Assembly: GCA_016110215.1 (NCBI GenBank)
Contig: JADWQD010000003.1
Coordinates: 1,426,001 to 1,490,000 of the forward strand
Length of the DNA stretch: 64,000 bases
Direction: 5' to 3'
DNA from: Capronia americana
Taxonomy: Eukaryota; Ascomycota; Eurotiomycetes; Chaetothyriales; Herpotrichiellaceae
The notes under the pieces: generated by a model
Told to the model about the DNA's origin: nothing
What the model saw: only the letters and a program-made list of their open reading frames with translations
The model's database searches: none
In this document: positions 33,281 through 44,128 of the stretch, one piece after another
How positions within the stretch are numbered: position 1 is the stretch's first letter
Layout: the number at the start of each line of letters is the position of its first letter
Program-made: the position numbers and the translations under genes

Positions 33281-34511
33281 AAAGTTTTCATTGTCCGAAT
33301 TGAGGTGCTACAGTAATACAAGGGTTGGGCGAGTGTGCAGGACGCTCAGAAGTTTGGTCGGATTGTTTACACCCCGAAATGGGAAGGTAGCCTTGGCAAC
33401 ACCATGTGTACTGCTTAGTCATCCATCGGAGTTCACACACTGACAATAATCTCTCTGCACCTCGAAACAACTCGCTTCTTACAATTCTGTGCATATATGT
33501 CTCTCGCCGACAAGCACGTACCGATCCAATGCTCTTGTTGCCTTCTGAAACCGATTGCTGTCTGCCATCACCTTTCGAACCACGAGGCACATTCGCCCCC
33601 TTAGAGACGCAGCAGATACCTCCCGGCTTGACTTCCGTGTGACCAACACCATAGTCCTGCTTGTGCCGAAAACCAATGTATTGTGCAGAGCTCTACGTTG
33701 ATTACTCCCGATCAGTGCTTCCAGTTCAATCGAATCCTGCTCGTCTTCGTTGTGCGGAACGTTACAGTTGTGTTTCCTTTTACTCGGTATACTTCTCTGG
33801 CCAATATACTGCACGTGTTGCGGAGTGTCATTTTGTACGCCTAGATAGACGGCAGGATGATGATCGGGGTCGTCCTCCGAGGAGCCTTCATCAAAGCCCA
33901 GAGCCGCGGCTAGAGTGAGGCGAACGCGTATTCTCGACCTTCAGTTCTCGAGCCGTAGATTGTGTTGTCACTGTAGTGACGCTGAAACTCTCTCCAGAAC
34001 TGCTGCAGAGGCACTTCTCTGCCTGATCAAGTCGGAGTTTCATCTCTCGTTTGCAGAAGACTCGGCCATCACAATCCACTTCAAGATCTTCTCCAGAATC
34101 AAGAATGCCTTCATGGAACATGTGCGCGTGTCGCGGTGTGAAGTGCCTCGGCAGATCTGCTCGAGCTCGTAAAATGTTGATTTTTGAGTACTGGAATGCG
34201 AAACCCCTAAATCTCGGGAAGAAGGAATTGTAAATAGCCACAGAGGCTCGTCTGTAACATGTGCTGGGCCGGCCGGATACTGAGAGCGCCGCTCAACGCA
34301 AGCGTGACAAAAGCTTAGCCGTTACCGATAGAGGCCATTATCGCTTTATAGAAGAGAGACTATGAGACGCATGCTCATTAGCTTGTTAACCGGATGAGAA
34401 ATTTCCTTATCTCTGCGGATTCTTGAAGACACCGTCAACTTCATATATCTTGCGAACGGAGAGAAAGCTAGAAACACAAACTATATAGGCTTTACAGTTG
34501 TAATCTCTCTC
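33281..34511. other. Intergenic spacer
   Basis: About 1.2 kb between the coiled-coil gene's start and the 5S rRNA gene. Several frames of about 80-115 codons overlap on opposite strands without motifs or splice support. I see no gene here. Confidence 0.35.
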
Positions 34512-34630
34512 GCAATCGACCATAGGATGTGGAAAACAGGGCTTCCCGTTCGCTCAGCCGTACTTAAGCCACATGCCGGTTCGTTAGTACCAAGGTGGGT
34601 GACCACTTGGGAATCCGGACTGTTGATTGT
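34512..34630 (+). rRNA. 5S ribosomal RNA
   Basis: A 119-nt match to the fungal 5S rRNA as I know it: GACCATAG near the 5' end, GGAAAACAGGGCTTCCCG, GCTCAGCCGTACTTAAGCC, then GTTAGTACCAAGGTGGGTG and ACCACTTGGGAATCC. The two ends pair into helix I: GCAATCGAC at 34512-34520 against GTTGATTGT at 34622-34630, nine pairs including G-U. A run of T (from 34630) follows as the RNA polymerase III terminator. It is a single dispersed copy, not in a tandem array, as is usual in Pezizomycotina. The intact helix and terminator suggest a working gene. Confidence 0.94.
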
Positions 34631-35161
34631 TTTTTGCCCCTCGTGATTATTGAACACACAAACATAAATTCGGAAATGACACAGATTTGGAAATACCGAC
34701 TTTTATCGCTATCAAAAAAGTAAGCGAGGAATTAGCGCGATACTTCGGCAGGCCTTTTCTGCGGCCTAGTGGAGACCGCTAGCCCGTGAAAGTCGGTTTT
34801 TCTTCTGGGGCTCACCAATGCTGCTACATACGTTCTTGCCTTTCAATGCCAGGCTATTGCCGTCGTTTGCCCAGTTTCGACCTAGACGTGACGGTAGGTG
34901 CCATTCAAAGCGAAAGTCAGAGCTCAGCTGGATTTGCCATCACTCTGTACCACAATCGGGTAATCACAGAAGGAGATCCCGCATAAGCGCGTGGTGACAT
35001 ACTCGGTCAGATCCCTAGGTATGCAAGTAGGACTGTAAGAATTCGCTTGCACACAATCCGTTAGGTTATATTTGATCGTGGCATTTCCCCAGTTCGGTGC
35101 TCCAGAACTTCAAGACGGCGTCTGACTGACAAACCAAACTCAGTGCGTGAACAAATTTCTG
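34631..35161. other. Intergenic spacer
   Basis: Between the 5S gene and the phosphorylase-domain relic. No supported gene, tRNA or repeat. Confidence 0.35.
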
Positions 35162-35694
35162 TCACTCAATGCATACCTTCACAATTCTGTAGCAGGAACG
35201 TGTGTCGACGACATAGGCCCCTAACTTGGGATAGATTCTACGGCTGTTTCCTCGAAGTTCCTCCATCAGTGCCTCGCGAAGAGCTATATTTCTCTCTTTT
35301 GACTCAGACTTGCCAGCTTTGACCCCCAGAGCTTCCGCAAGGTCGTCTCGGTATAGTATATCATGATCGTGGTGAAGAAGCTTCAGGAGATCCACGATCG
35401 ATGTCTCCCAGTTATCTGGCTCGCCGAAGTTATCTGCCTTTTCTTTCAGGCATTGAGTAATTGCGTGGCTACGGCTGCAGCAACGGTATTGCCGCACCGA
35501 GTCGTCAGTGTAACCACCATCCTGTGGTCCCCAATCCTGCCAAAGAGGTATGCATTCTGGTTTGGACTGGAAAGACGGGGACCTCCTTGGTGCTCTTTGT
35601 CAAGCATCGCAGTGATGGCGTCGAGCTCGATTTGCAGGGTACAGACGCAAGCAACACGGTAGTCATGGACAGTGGGTGCTGTAGATGAAGACAT
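35162..35694 (-). pseudogene. Relic: nucleoside-phosphorylase-type N-terminus joined to a DUF3597-like tail
   Basis: Starting at an ATG at 35694, the frame encodes HDYRVACVCTLQIELDAITA, YLFGRIGDHRMVV and GNTVAAAVATQLLNA, the beginning of a PNP_UDP-type domain of the kind found at the N-terminus of many fungal NLR-like proteins. A TGA then ends this frame at 35446. In the next frame, overlapping it, the sequence continues KEKADNFGEPDNWETSIVDL and LAEALGVKAGKSESKERN to a stop at 35162, resembling DUF3597-type tails. The usual continuation of the phosphorylase domain (the glycine-rich GIGGG segment) is absent, so most of that domain, and any NACHT/repeat region, has been lost. A frameshift at the junction suggests decay after a deletion. 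An undetected tiny intron is the alternative. Confidence 0.55.
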
Positions 35695-36526
35695 ATCTCT
35701 GGTTGACGATCAAGGCGAAAGAACTCAAACCGCTCGGAAAACCTTGTCTTCGCGTCAGATTCGCAGGGGGATGCTGTATCATTGACCACAAGACAGGAGA
35801 GATAGCCTACGAGTATCTGGAGGACTCAGCCTGATGAATAGCCATCGCTTTTCTGAGGCATCGGATTCGGGGCGTCGGACGAGAAGAAGCCCAGTCTCAA
35901 ATGGGCATTGAGATGCATGCAGAAGGATCATGCAGAAGGCGCCGAACGGGGTACTTGACTAACAGCCAGTAAACCCCGGTTGTCCTCTCGCGTGGTCAGG
36001 GAATGAACGGTACCTGTAGGATTGTCATTAGGTCCCAAAGACTTAGCAGACCTAGGCGGGAAACATCTGAAATTCCTAGGAGCCTTTCTATCATTCTGAA
36101 AGTCTTGAAGCAGGAAGTTGAATTGTCCAGCAATGCGAAACAATAATCGAAAATGCATGCAGTCGTCGTTGCGTCCTTCGCAAAAATGCCCAAAAATGCC
36201 CAATTCGCCATCCCACACCATGGCGTCGACCGTCCCGTGTACTTAGCTGTCATGGCTGTAATGCGGTGTTCGTGTATTCTTCGGCTTCGAGCTCACACAA
36301 CTTAGCATGGTTTCGGTAAGCAGAAAAAAAAAAGCAGAACAGAGCTCTTAAGCGCCGACTGCCCTCGGTGAAACTATCTGCCGTGGGCTGCCCATCATCT
36401 CGCAAGGCCAACCACCTCTTGCATGATGACACTGCCAGCATTGCTCATCTGGCACGAGCTTCACTGTCTATATCCTGGCCCCTCAGCCTAGCGACAATAT
36501 TTGCTCCCGCGAACGCGATGTCCTCG
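35695..36526. other. Intergenic spacer
   Basis: Upstream of the phosphorylase-domain relic and downstream of the SDR gene. It includes a short A-run (around 36324-36334). No supported gene. Confidence 0.35.
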
Positions 36527-37384
36527 TTACGAGGCTTTCAGCTTCTGCTCCAGTATATCCAATTTGGCGACTTTCTTGAGCGTAGAATCTAACATGGAAA
36601 TAGGAAGTTTCGAGGCCATCTTGATTTGGGATGCAGATTTGCCTCGCCAGATGATATGAGGTGGGTTGTCCTTGTCCAAATCGCTAACCACATTCTTGGC
36701 CCATACTCGTGCATCCTGACTGTCCATGCCGATGTCGCCTTTGGAAAGCTTCCCGATTTCGTGTTGCACCGCCATGAAAAGCGAATCCGGTGGCAAATGA
36801 CATTCAGGATCATTGTCATGAATATTTGTCCTCACTCCGCCCGTTTTCAAGTCAATAACTTGAATTCCAAAAGGGCCTAACTCCAGTCTGAGATTTTGGA
36901 TGAGCATGGCAGCAGCGGCTTTCGAAGTGTTGTATACCCCAAAGAAGGGACTGCCGAGAACACTGCTCACGGAGGTTTGATTGACAAGTAGAGCCCGTCC
37001 ATGGCTGCGGGCCGCTTTCAGAAGCAGAGGGAGAAAGACTTGGGTCGTGCGCAGGATTGCCCAGAAGTTGAGGTCGAACACCTTCTTGGCCTCCGCGATT
37101 GATACGTCTGTAAGTGGCATACAGTAGCCTCGGCCGGCGTTGTTGACCAGTATGTCGAGTGAGCCATCTGTCAATGACGAGACTTGGCTAAAGCAGGCTT
37201 GTATCGATTCTTCAGATTCCACATCGAGAGTGATAGCCTCGATGCCTGCAACTTTCAAGGATTCCATTTTGGAAGGATTTCGTGCCGTTGCAAACACTCG
37301 ATCGCCTCTTCCATGAAATTCGTGGGCAAGGTGTGCTCCCATCCCGCCATCAGAGCACCCTGTAATCAGTACCGTTCGTGGCAT
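36527..37384 (-). CDS. Short-chain dehydrogenase/reductase (classical SDR, Ayr1-like)
   Basis: An intronless frame of 285 residues, with its ATG at 37384. NAD(P)(H)-dependent oxidoreductase. The cofactor motif is TGCSDGGMG (residues 8-16), the structural NNAG is at 81-84, and the catalytic residues are Ser138, Tyr151 and Lys155 in YNTSK. The early start (MPRTVLITGCSDGG) and overall length resemble the Ayr1/17-beta-hydroxysteroid dehydrogenase-like group that reduces 1-acyl-dihydroxyacetone phosphate or related carbonyls. Substrate choice cannot be read from the sequence. It is divergent from the Fungal_trans_2-like gene and two genes away from a beta-lactamase-fold hydrolase, which could be a small metabolic group. 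Confidence 0.9.
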   Translation of the reverse strand: MPRTVLITGCSDGGMGAHLAHEFHGRGDRVFATARNPSKMESLKVAGIEAITLDVESEESIQACFSQVSSLTDGSLDILVNNAGRGYCMPLTDVSIAEAKKVFDLNFWAILRTTQVFLPLLLKAARSHGRALLVNQTSVSSVLGSPFFGVYNTSKAAAAMLIQNLRLELGPFGIQVIDLKTGGVRTNIHDNDPECHLPPDSLFMAVQHEIGKLSKGDIGMDSQDARVWAKNVVSDLDKDNPPHIIWRGKSASQIKMASKLPISMLDSTLKKVAKLDILEQKLKAS

Positions 37385-38022
37385 TGTGCGAAGAAAATCG
37401 TCATCGATCGCTGCACAGTTTGAGGAGGGTTGAACGAAATGAGCGGGACATGGGACAATTTATCTGGACTCTACGTAGCTCCATAAAATGTGGTACAAAT
37501 TCCAAGTCGGTGGATATTAGCAACAGTCATCAAAAGTCCGGTCTTGCTCTATCGTTGCAACATTAAGCGATGTTTCAGAGTACTGAATGACATTCTAGCA
37601 TGTACGAGTAGGTTTCTCGTGGCAGACCCTCATCTAGCTGTGATGACTGATCACCCATGCGCTAAACATACGGGAGGTGCTGTTATTGGTCCGTTCGAAC
37701 TCGGTGGAAATATCGGCTGTTTGCAGAAGATGAGCATCACCTTACATCACGCCCTTTTACAGACATGTTCTAGGTGTGCTCCGAGCCCGAATATGGATGG
37801 AATATCAAGCATACCCTTGGACGGTGATACTATGTAATACCTTTTCGGGCTTAGGTCCCGCCGGCCACGGGACAACTCTCCCCCGCTGAAAAGTATGGAG
37901 TTGATATCTCCTTAACGGTGATCGTCCTTGGTCCTGCGCACACTGCTGGAAAGGGTATTACATGGAGCCGGGTCTCAATTTCACGGCATTCGCGTCTAAA
38001 CCTCTCCCAACCTTTGGAGTAT
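37385..38022. promoter_or_regulatory. Divergent promoter region between SDR and regulator-like genes
   Basis: About 0.6 kb between divergent starts. The open frame of the regulator-like gene extends upstream without an ATG, so I treat this part as non-coding. No specific site is called. Confidence 0.35.
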
Positions 38023-39331
38023 ATGGCGAACTTGGCTATTACGGCAAATATGTTCATCAACATCGCTGGTCCACCGAACCTAGGGCGCGACGGACGACGA
38101 AGTCACATTCGCCGACTGGTAATGACAAATTATCACAGGCGAAGACGTCGCATCGAGAAACAGTCACGGAAGGAGGACTGTCATTCACAGAACTCCAGGG
38201 ATAGGCCGTCATCGAACGCAGTGCATCAGTCCTCAGCGCCGCCCGGCGCGGGCAATGGAAATCTACCACATATGATAATACTCCCTTTGGCGATACCTAG
38301 CCTGCTTCAACCCAAGATCCACGTTGACCCGACACACACCCGCATAAGCGAAATCATCAGGGGATTTCTACGTGGAATTGTGGTCAGATCTGTGCGCAGC
38401 TTTGACACTGTTGGTTTTATCCACCACGCCATATCAGAGCTCGACGAAGAGACGACCGATCCCCTAACGACTTGCCAAACAATATTGAATTATCATTACA
38501 ATTCCACGCCTTCGTGCCTATCAACAATTTGGGAAAGAATACTCGCGGCGCAGGAAAACATCTACAGAACAGTACGCTTTGTCCCTCGCAGTCAGAAATG
38601 AGTGGGTAGACAATATTCTCGCCTGAATCTGACATTTGAGCCCTTTTCTAGTGCGCCGAAATGAACAAATGGCGGCTTCTTTCTGCTGCACAAGCCATAA
38701 CTATATACTTGCTTACGCGCTTTCGCGTTGGAAAAAAAGATGAGCGATTTCCGTACACAGAGATTGCACTGTTATTTACTTTGCAGGTATGCGTACGATT
38801 TCCCGTTTTACCATATAACAGAGCACCCTTAGATACACTTCTCTACTATCCATCATTTCATTGTAGCTGCTCTACTGACAGTCATAACAGAAATTGTTCC
38901 AGCTTCTCAAGACTAATTTCATCTACGAGCCGCACGACTCTAAACATGGCCCACCAGCGGTATTTCCATCTCACTGGATGGATTGGGTCTTCTCAGAATC
39001 TGTAAGCAGAACGGCCACCATCTATTTTTTGATGACGCTCGTTGCATCGATGGACTTTGGCATCGAATGTGATCAATCCAACGGCTGGACGGTCAAGGGC
39101 ATGCTGGTGCCCGGAGCTAAGGCGATGTGGGAGGCTTCAGATGAGTCGACATGGTCAAATATTTTGATGGAACGAGGTGGCTACAGAGCTGATCTGTTGG
39201 CTTTGAGACTTGGCGATTTGATACACTCAGACTCAAATACCCAGCAAAAATGTCGAACAGACCTCTGGCAAGAGGAGACTGACGAATTTGGAACGCTTGT
39301 TATGCTCGCGAGTCAGTTGATGATGTACTGA
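38023..39331 (+). CDS. Fungal_trans_2-like regulatory protein without a zinc cluster
   Basis: Three exons (38023-38571, 38652-38786, 38891-39331) keep phase and give 374 residues. The N-terminus (ANMFINIAGPPNLGRD, then RSHIRRLVMTNYHRRRRR) is the pattern seen in fungal proteins where FxN...P...RSHVMRxxRRR replaces a DNA-binding Zn2Cys6 cluster. Exon 2 (CAEMNKWRLLSAAQAITIYL) and exon 3 (HWMDWVFSESVSRTATIYFL, KAMWEASDESTW) match the helical Fungal_trans_2 regulatory region. I placed the start at the ATG at 38023, because the frame upstream has no ATG. It could be a regulator or cofactor acting without its own DNA-binding domain. It is short for the family, and a central part may be missing. Confidence 0.68.
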
Positions 39332-39805
39332 AGTCACAGAGTGCGGTCCTCCGACGCTACGTCCACATAAGGCAAGAAATTGAAATTATTCCACAGGAGA
39401 TGTGAGATGTACATTTCTTTCTATTCCCAGAAGAGGATAGATGTATAGCTCCATCGAGTTAGTCCAGAAAACCGCGCACAACTAGACAAGTTCGAGTCGT
39501 TGTGGCTCTGGTTCACGAATAGCCTACTGTACATTTCTTAGCCGTTCGCTATGCAGTATAATCCATGCTTCTTTACCCTCTTGGGTACTGGAACGATAGT
39601 TCTTACGGCATAGCCACAAAAACCTTCCTACTTTTCTTGCTCCCGGCTCAGAATTACCCCGTCGGCTTGAAGGTTTCTCCCATGACTTCTGGCCAGGGAT
39701 GGAAAATGATGCACAAGAGCGATATTAAATGATTTATATCTTCTGAGTTTACGGTAGCGGAATGTAGTGTCATCATTTACGGTGGGTAGAGAGACAGACC
39801 TTGCG
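39332..39805. other. Intergenic spacer
   Basis: Between the regulator-like gene and the hydrolase gene. No supported coding frame, RNA gene or repeat. Confidence 0.35.
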
Positions 39806-40972
39806 ATGGCCCAAGTCAAGGGCTATTGTGATCCGCGCTTTGAGAAGCTCAAGAAGCTACTGCAGGAAAAACTTACGAACTCTGAAGAGCTCGGAGCCTC
39901 TATCGTACTCAATATTAACGGCAAGAACGTGGTTGATCTGTGGGGTGGTTTCAGTGACGAGGCCGAAATCCATTCCTGGAACTCTGACACAATCACCAAC
40001 ATTTGGTCATCCACCAAAGCCATTGCCTCCTTAGCCGTCCTGGTGGCCCACGATCGGGGTTTTCTCCATGTCGATGATCCTGTTGCAAAGCACTGGCCCG
40101 AATTCGCACAGCATGGCAAAAGTGAAATTCTTATACGACACTGCATGTCTCATACGGCAGGCCTACCGGGCTGGGACGAACCGATCACAGCAGTGCAAGT
40201 TTGCGACAACACCCAAGCGACTTCTAGATTGGAGAAGCAGTCTCCGTGGTGGAATCCTGGCTCTGGCAGTGGCTATCACTCGATCACCATGGGTAATCTA
40301 CTAGGCGAGATAGTGCGTCGAGCCACAGGCAAGACCATGAAGCGGTTTTTGGCGGAGGAGATTGCTGCCCCCCTAAGAGCGGACATCCAAATCGGGGCTC
40401 ATGAGATCGACTACCATCGAATCTCGCCTGTTATTCCACCACCGACAGTACCATTGGATTTCGCTCTGATGGATCCAAAAAGCTTCACGGTCAGGGTTCT
40501 GACGAACCCCCCTCTGGACGCCAACGTCGCAATGTGGGACATTTGGCGTCAAGCCGACCTCCCTGCAGCCAATGGACATGCTAATGCTCGCTCACTCAAC
40601 CGTGTTCTCTCAGCTATACCGAATGGTGGTATGGTTGATGGATTCAGAGTACTCTCCCCGGAGACTATCGAGCTTATCTTCCGTGAGCAAGCTGATGGTA
40701 CCGATTTGGTTATCGGTCAACCAGTGCGCTTCGGGATCGGCTATGGACTTGGGGGAGGTGGTACAGCGCGAACAGCGCCATGGTTACCTACGGAGAAACT
40801 CTGCTTCTGGGGTGGCTGGGGTGGTAGTCTGGCTTTGATGGACTGTCACCGCAAGCTCACATTTACATACGTCATGAACAAGATGGATGGAGGTCTTCAA
40901 CTTGGGGGTAGTGATAGAACGAGAGAATATGTGGAGCTTGTTTACGACATTTTGGGGAGCTGGACGAAATGA
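39806..40972 (+). CDS. Serine hydrolase of the beta-lactamase/class C (EstB-like) fold
   Basis: An intronless frame of 388 residues. The first ATG is at 39806 (MAQVKGYCDPRFEKL). The fold's SxxK motif is SSTK (Ser68, Lys71) within IWSSTKAIASLAV, and the second motif tyrosine is about Tyr157 in GSGYHSI. A glycine-rich FWGGWGGS near the C-terminus takes the place of the KTG-like third motif. Members include esterases, transesterases such as LovD, and D-amino-acid peptidases. No signal peptide is visible, so a cytosolic esterase or acyltransferase is likelier than an antibiotic-degrading enzyme. It lies just upstream of the retrotransposon insertion and 3' to the regulator-like gene. Confidence 0.88.
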   Translation: MAQVKGYCDPRFEKLKKLLQEKLTNSEELGASIVLNINGKNVVDLWGGFSDEAEIHSWNSDTITNIWSSTKAIASLAVLVAHDRGFLHVDDPVAKHWPEFAQHGKSEILIRHCMSHTAGLPGWDEPITAVQVCDNTQATSRLEKQSPWWNPGSGSGYHSITMGNLLGEIVRRATGKTMKRFLAEEIAAPLRADIQIGAHEIDYHRISPVIPPPTVPLDFALMDPKSFTVRVLTNPPLDANVAMWDIWRQADLPAANGHANARSLNRVLSAIPNGGMVDGFRVLSPETIELIFREQADGTDLVIGQPVRFGIGYGLGGGGTARTAPWLPTEKLCFWGGWGGSLALMDCHRKLTFTYVMNKMDGGLQLGGSDRTREYVELVYDILGSWTK

Positions 40973-41154
40973 CGTACAGGTACTTTGGTTGAGCCGACGG
41001 ATGTTACTGGACTTGGAGTGCAGACAGCAGGAGCTGTGCCGGGACGCCTCTCTACACAATATCGATTCGAGCTTGCAAGTACGTAGGCGGGTGTCGGGAA
41101 CGGGGCCCCTGGCCCAGATATGGGCGCGAATTGATCCGTTACTCAGGCCGAATA

Positions 41155-41323
41155 TGTGACTCAATTCGGAGGACATGATGAATTCAAAGGGGTCCCTGGG
41201 GAACGCCTGACTATATAGTTACGAGGGCTACGGTAATATTACGTGTGGGTATGGAACACCCATACGGCCTATGACGCCTTGGCAGCGTCTTTACAGGTTC
41301 CCCGGGTAACCTTCCCAGTCACA
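41155..41323 (-). repeat. Outer element 3' LTR (169 bp)
   Basis: A direct copy of 56712-56880 with no difference that I can see. It starts TGTGACT and ends AGTCACA. The purine tract lies at its right side, so on the minus strand this is the 3' LTR. Confidence 0.95.
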
Positions 41324-41333
41324 GCCTCCCCTA
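41324..41333 (-). other. Polypurine tract of the outer element
   Basis: On the minus strand TAGGGGAGGC directly precedes the LTR's TGTGAC. Its position and purine content fit the plus-strand primer of reverse transcription and set the element's orientation. Confidence 0.75.
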
Positions 41334-42236
41334 CTTAGCCTCGAAGGCCCTCCTTCGATGACCTAGTATGCTTCGCAAGGCCGTTCGAGGTATCCCAGTG
41401 AAGTTCATCGTGCAAGCTCGGAGAGGTAGAGGGGTAGGTGGCGAACCCAGGCCCTATTGTGAATGCGTAGCAGGCCTGCGGCATAGTGTAGTGAAAGAGG
41501 GCGACCGGAGCAGGGTGTAGTCCTGTCGGAGGGGTGCTTCGCTCGTTCAACCCTCTAAATCGACGCCGTCGGGACTGTAAGGAATTCACCTGCTATCGGC
41601 GGGGTAAATAGGCCTCACCTCTCTATTAGTCGGGTGTAACTGCTGTCTTTATAGTCATCTAGTTTAGCCCTCTAGTAGTAAATACCGAATAGGTAGTAGT
41701 GCTTGTTAGGAGTATTTAATAGTAATAGAGGAGGGGTAATATCGTTATCGGTATATGTAAATAGCGGTCTTAGTACGGTCTACCGGTGAGGTCGATATCT
41801 ATAAGTATTCCCTTCGCCTCTTCCTTTCGGCCTCTTTATCTGCTAACCAGCACTTCTCTCTCTTCATCTTGCCTTCATTATAACCTTTCCTTAAACTTTA
41901 ATCGCCTTCGGCTTACTCTACAGCTTTCAGGCCTTCTTCAGCATTACCGCGGGTGATTCTCTCTTTAATATGAGCGTGAGTACCCATCGGAAGCTCTTCT
42001 AAGGCTTAACTAATAGGCCTATAGTAAGAACAACCGCGCTATGCTATGCCGGCAGGCTGCTCGCGGCCTAAGGGCCCTACGTATGAAGCCTTTAATCGGA
42101 AGGTTACTGATATGGCCCGCACCCGTAAGGGTAGAGGTAATCGTCTATAGCTTTTAACCGTAAGCTTAGGAGCCTTTGACTTGTTGTTTATTGCTAACCC
42201 TAAAGATAGGTTACTTTATGGTGGTGTGACGTGCGT

Positions 42237-43475
42237 GACTTTAGCCTTACTCGCTGGTATGAGTGGCCTAGTATTATTAATAGAGCCCTTAGTAAGCGGC
42301 CTAACTGGCTTTCTATAAATATATATTAGACCTTACGGCCACTTGCCGAAAGTAATATGCGTCGGCCCTTAGAGTTCTTAGGTAAGCGTCAGCCTGCTTT
42401 AGTCGCTAAAGACTTCACTGCAGCCCTTGTGTATACTTACGGCAGTGTCGAACTAGAGCCGTGTAATACTTGCCGACGGGGTGTTGATCCAGCTGACCCG
42501 GCCGAACCTGTCTTTCCTGTGTGCGTCCGGGTATGTTCAACGCCTGCGGCTTCGAATTCTGCCTGGCTACTTCGATCCGATTATGCGTCTTGCTACGCCC
42601 GTGGCCAGCCCTACTCGCTCCGCGAGGGCGGCACCAGCGATACTACGCCCGTGAAGTCGTCTAAACGTGCCTTGACAGCCTCCCTAATTCTTTCCAAGGA
42701 AGCTCTCAATAAAGGGTACATAACCCGTAACACTAAGCGTCTGAAAGACAACTAAGGCCGTGCTATCAACTATACGCCTCCTATAAACGGTAAGCTAGGC
42801 GTAGTTGCCTCCTTCACCGAGACCACTCGTAAGGTTATTGAACTGATTATACTAGGGGGTATTACTCTGGCCCTAAATGCTACCCTGGCGGAGTAAGCAC
42901 GCTTCGTCGATATTACGCTAGCTAAAGTCAACCTTATAATGGCCGAAGGTCGCGGCTCTAAGAGTGGCCTTAGCTAAATATTCCGGATTCGAGACGCCCT
43001 ACCTTCGGAGTAACTAAGTGCATCGGAGCTTTCGCGTCCAGCTACGCCTCTGCAGACCCTAACTCGTCCACTAAGTGGGGTTTATTTTGAACCGTCGAGC
43101 TCAGCTGGTGGCGGCGGTCGACGTGCTTCCGGAAACGTTGCAACTCCCTCCCGTCTGCGGTATTCGGAGACGTCTAATATGCCTGCTACACCTATATAGA
43201 TTAGTCGTGGCAGTACTAGCTCTGCGCGGCGGCGCGTAACGCCTTTCCCCGAGACCTAATGATCCTCTGAGAGGGCCTAAGGCCTATTAGAGATGGACAT
43301 TAAGATATTAAGACGGGGTGTAGACCTTCAGCGGCGTTCCGCCGAGTCGGCTATAGCTATTGATCGCATTATTTCCGGTACGCCTTTATACTATTCGCGC
43401 TTTTCGACGCCTCTTTCCGCCCGTGGGGGTCCTAGGTCCGACTCGCGATTATACACTTCTCCGAGTCCCTATTAG
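42237..43475 (+). pseudogene. Antisense accessory ORF of the outer element, interrupted by RIP-type stops
   Basis: On the strand opposite to gag-pol, one frame remains readable for about 410 codons between the polypurine side and the pol region. It includes DFSLTRWYEWPSIINRALSK, an ATG at 42357 followed by RRPLEFLGKRQPALVAKDFT, CNTCRRGVD with further cysteines, and RLRYSETSNMPATPI. It is broken by about nine stops; all but one are TAA or TAG in places where CAA or CAG would fit, and one is TGA (as from CGA), as expected from C-to-T change. The Cys/Pro-rich middle resembles short cysteine-bearing proteins carried by some fungal elements. I do not assign a function. It may also be host sequence captured by the element. 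Confidence 0.55.
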
Positions 43476-43750
43476 TCTGCTCGATCGGTTTTATACTATA
43501 GTTCGAATAACTAGGGGTCGTTATATTATAAAGAGGGTTTATAGTAAGGGTCCTAGCGAGGCTCGCTAGGCCGTATAACTAAGTAGGAGTTAAACGATTT
43601 TATAGTGTTTCTTTTAGATGGTGATGAGCTTTAAGTAAGGGTTATACTTTAGGTGCTTGCTGGTTACGATAGGTTCTACTGCTTAGGTTTACTTAAAGGC
43701 GTTCTAATATATGAGAAGGTGACCTTAATAAAGCGTTTTAGCTGAGAGGT

Positions 43751-44114
43751 TATAACGGCACGTTATACTAATAGGATAAAGGTAGGGTATACACTATATA
43801 ACGGTATAGATTGCTTAATATAAAGAGACTAAACTAGAGAGAGAAGGAAAATATCTAAAAGGGACGGTCGCGCCTGGCCTTAGATGAAGGTATGCCTCTA
43901 CTAAGGGTTCTGGTATACGCGCGTACCGCTAAGGATCCTAGTTATGTGTAGCTAATTATATATAGCCGTGTAATTTATATAGGTATATTACCTAATTAGG
44001 ATAAGGCTTAGTAAAGCCTAATTTCTAATCTAGTAGCTGTCGCTATAACAACCTTCCTCTATATCTATACCAGTCCAGCTACTCTATATACCGGGCACGT
44101 CTCGTTCCGTGACA
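43751..44114 (-). repeat. Inner element 3' LTR (364 bp)
   Basis: On the minus strand it begins TGTCACGGAACGAG and ends CCGTTATA, where ACA was probably the original end. It pairs with 49521-49884. It carries more A/T at most differing sites than its partner. Confidence 0.92.
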
Positions 44115-44128
44115 TTACCCCCCCCTCT
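44115..44128 (-). other. Polypurine tract of the inner element
   Basis: Minus-strand AGAGGGGGGGGTAA lies immediately before the LTR start, as expected for plus-strand priming. Confidence 0.75.

Noticed and set aside
33406..34241. Several frames of 80-115 codons before the 5S gene
   Set aside because: They overlap on opposite strands and show no family signature or intron structure.
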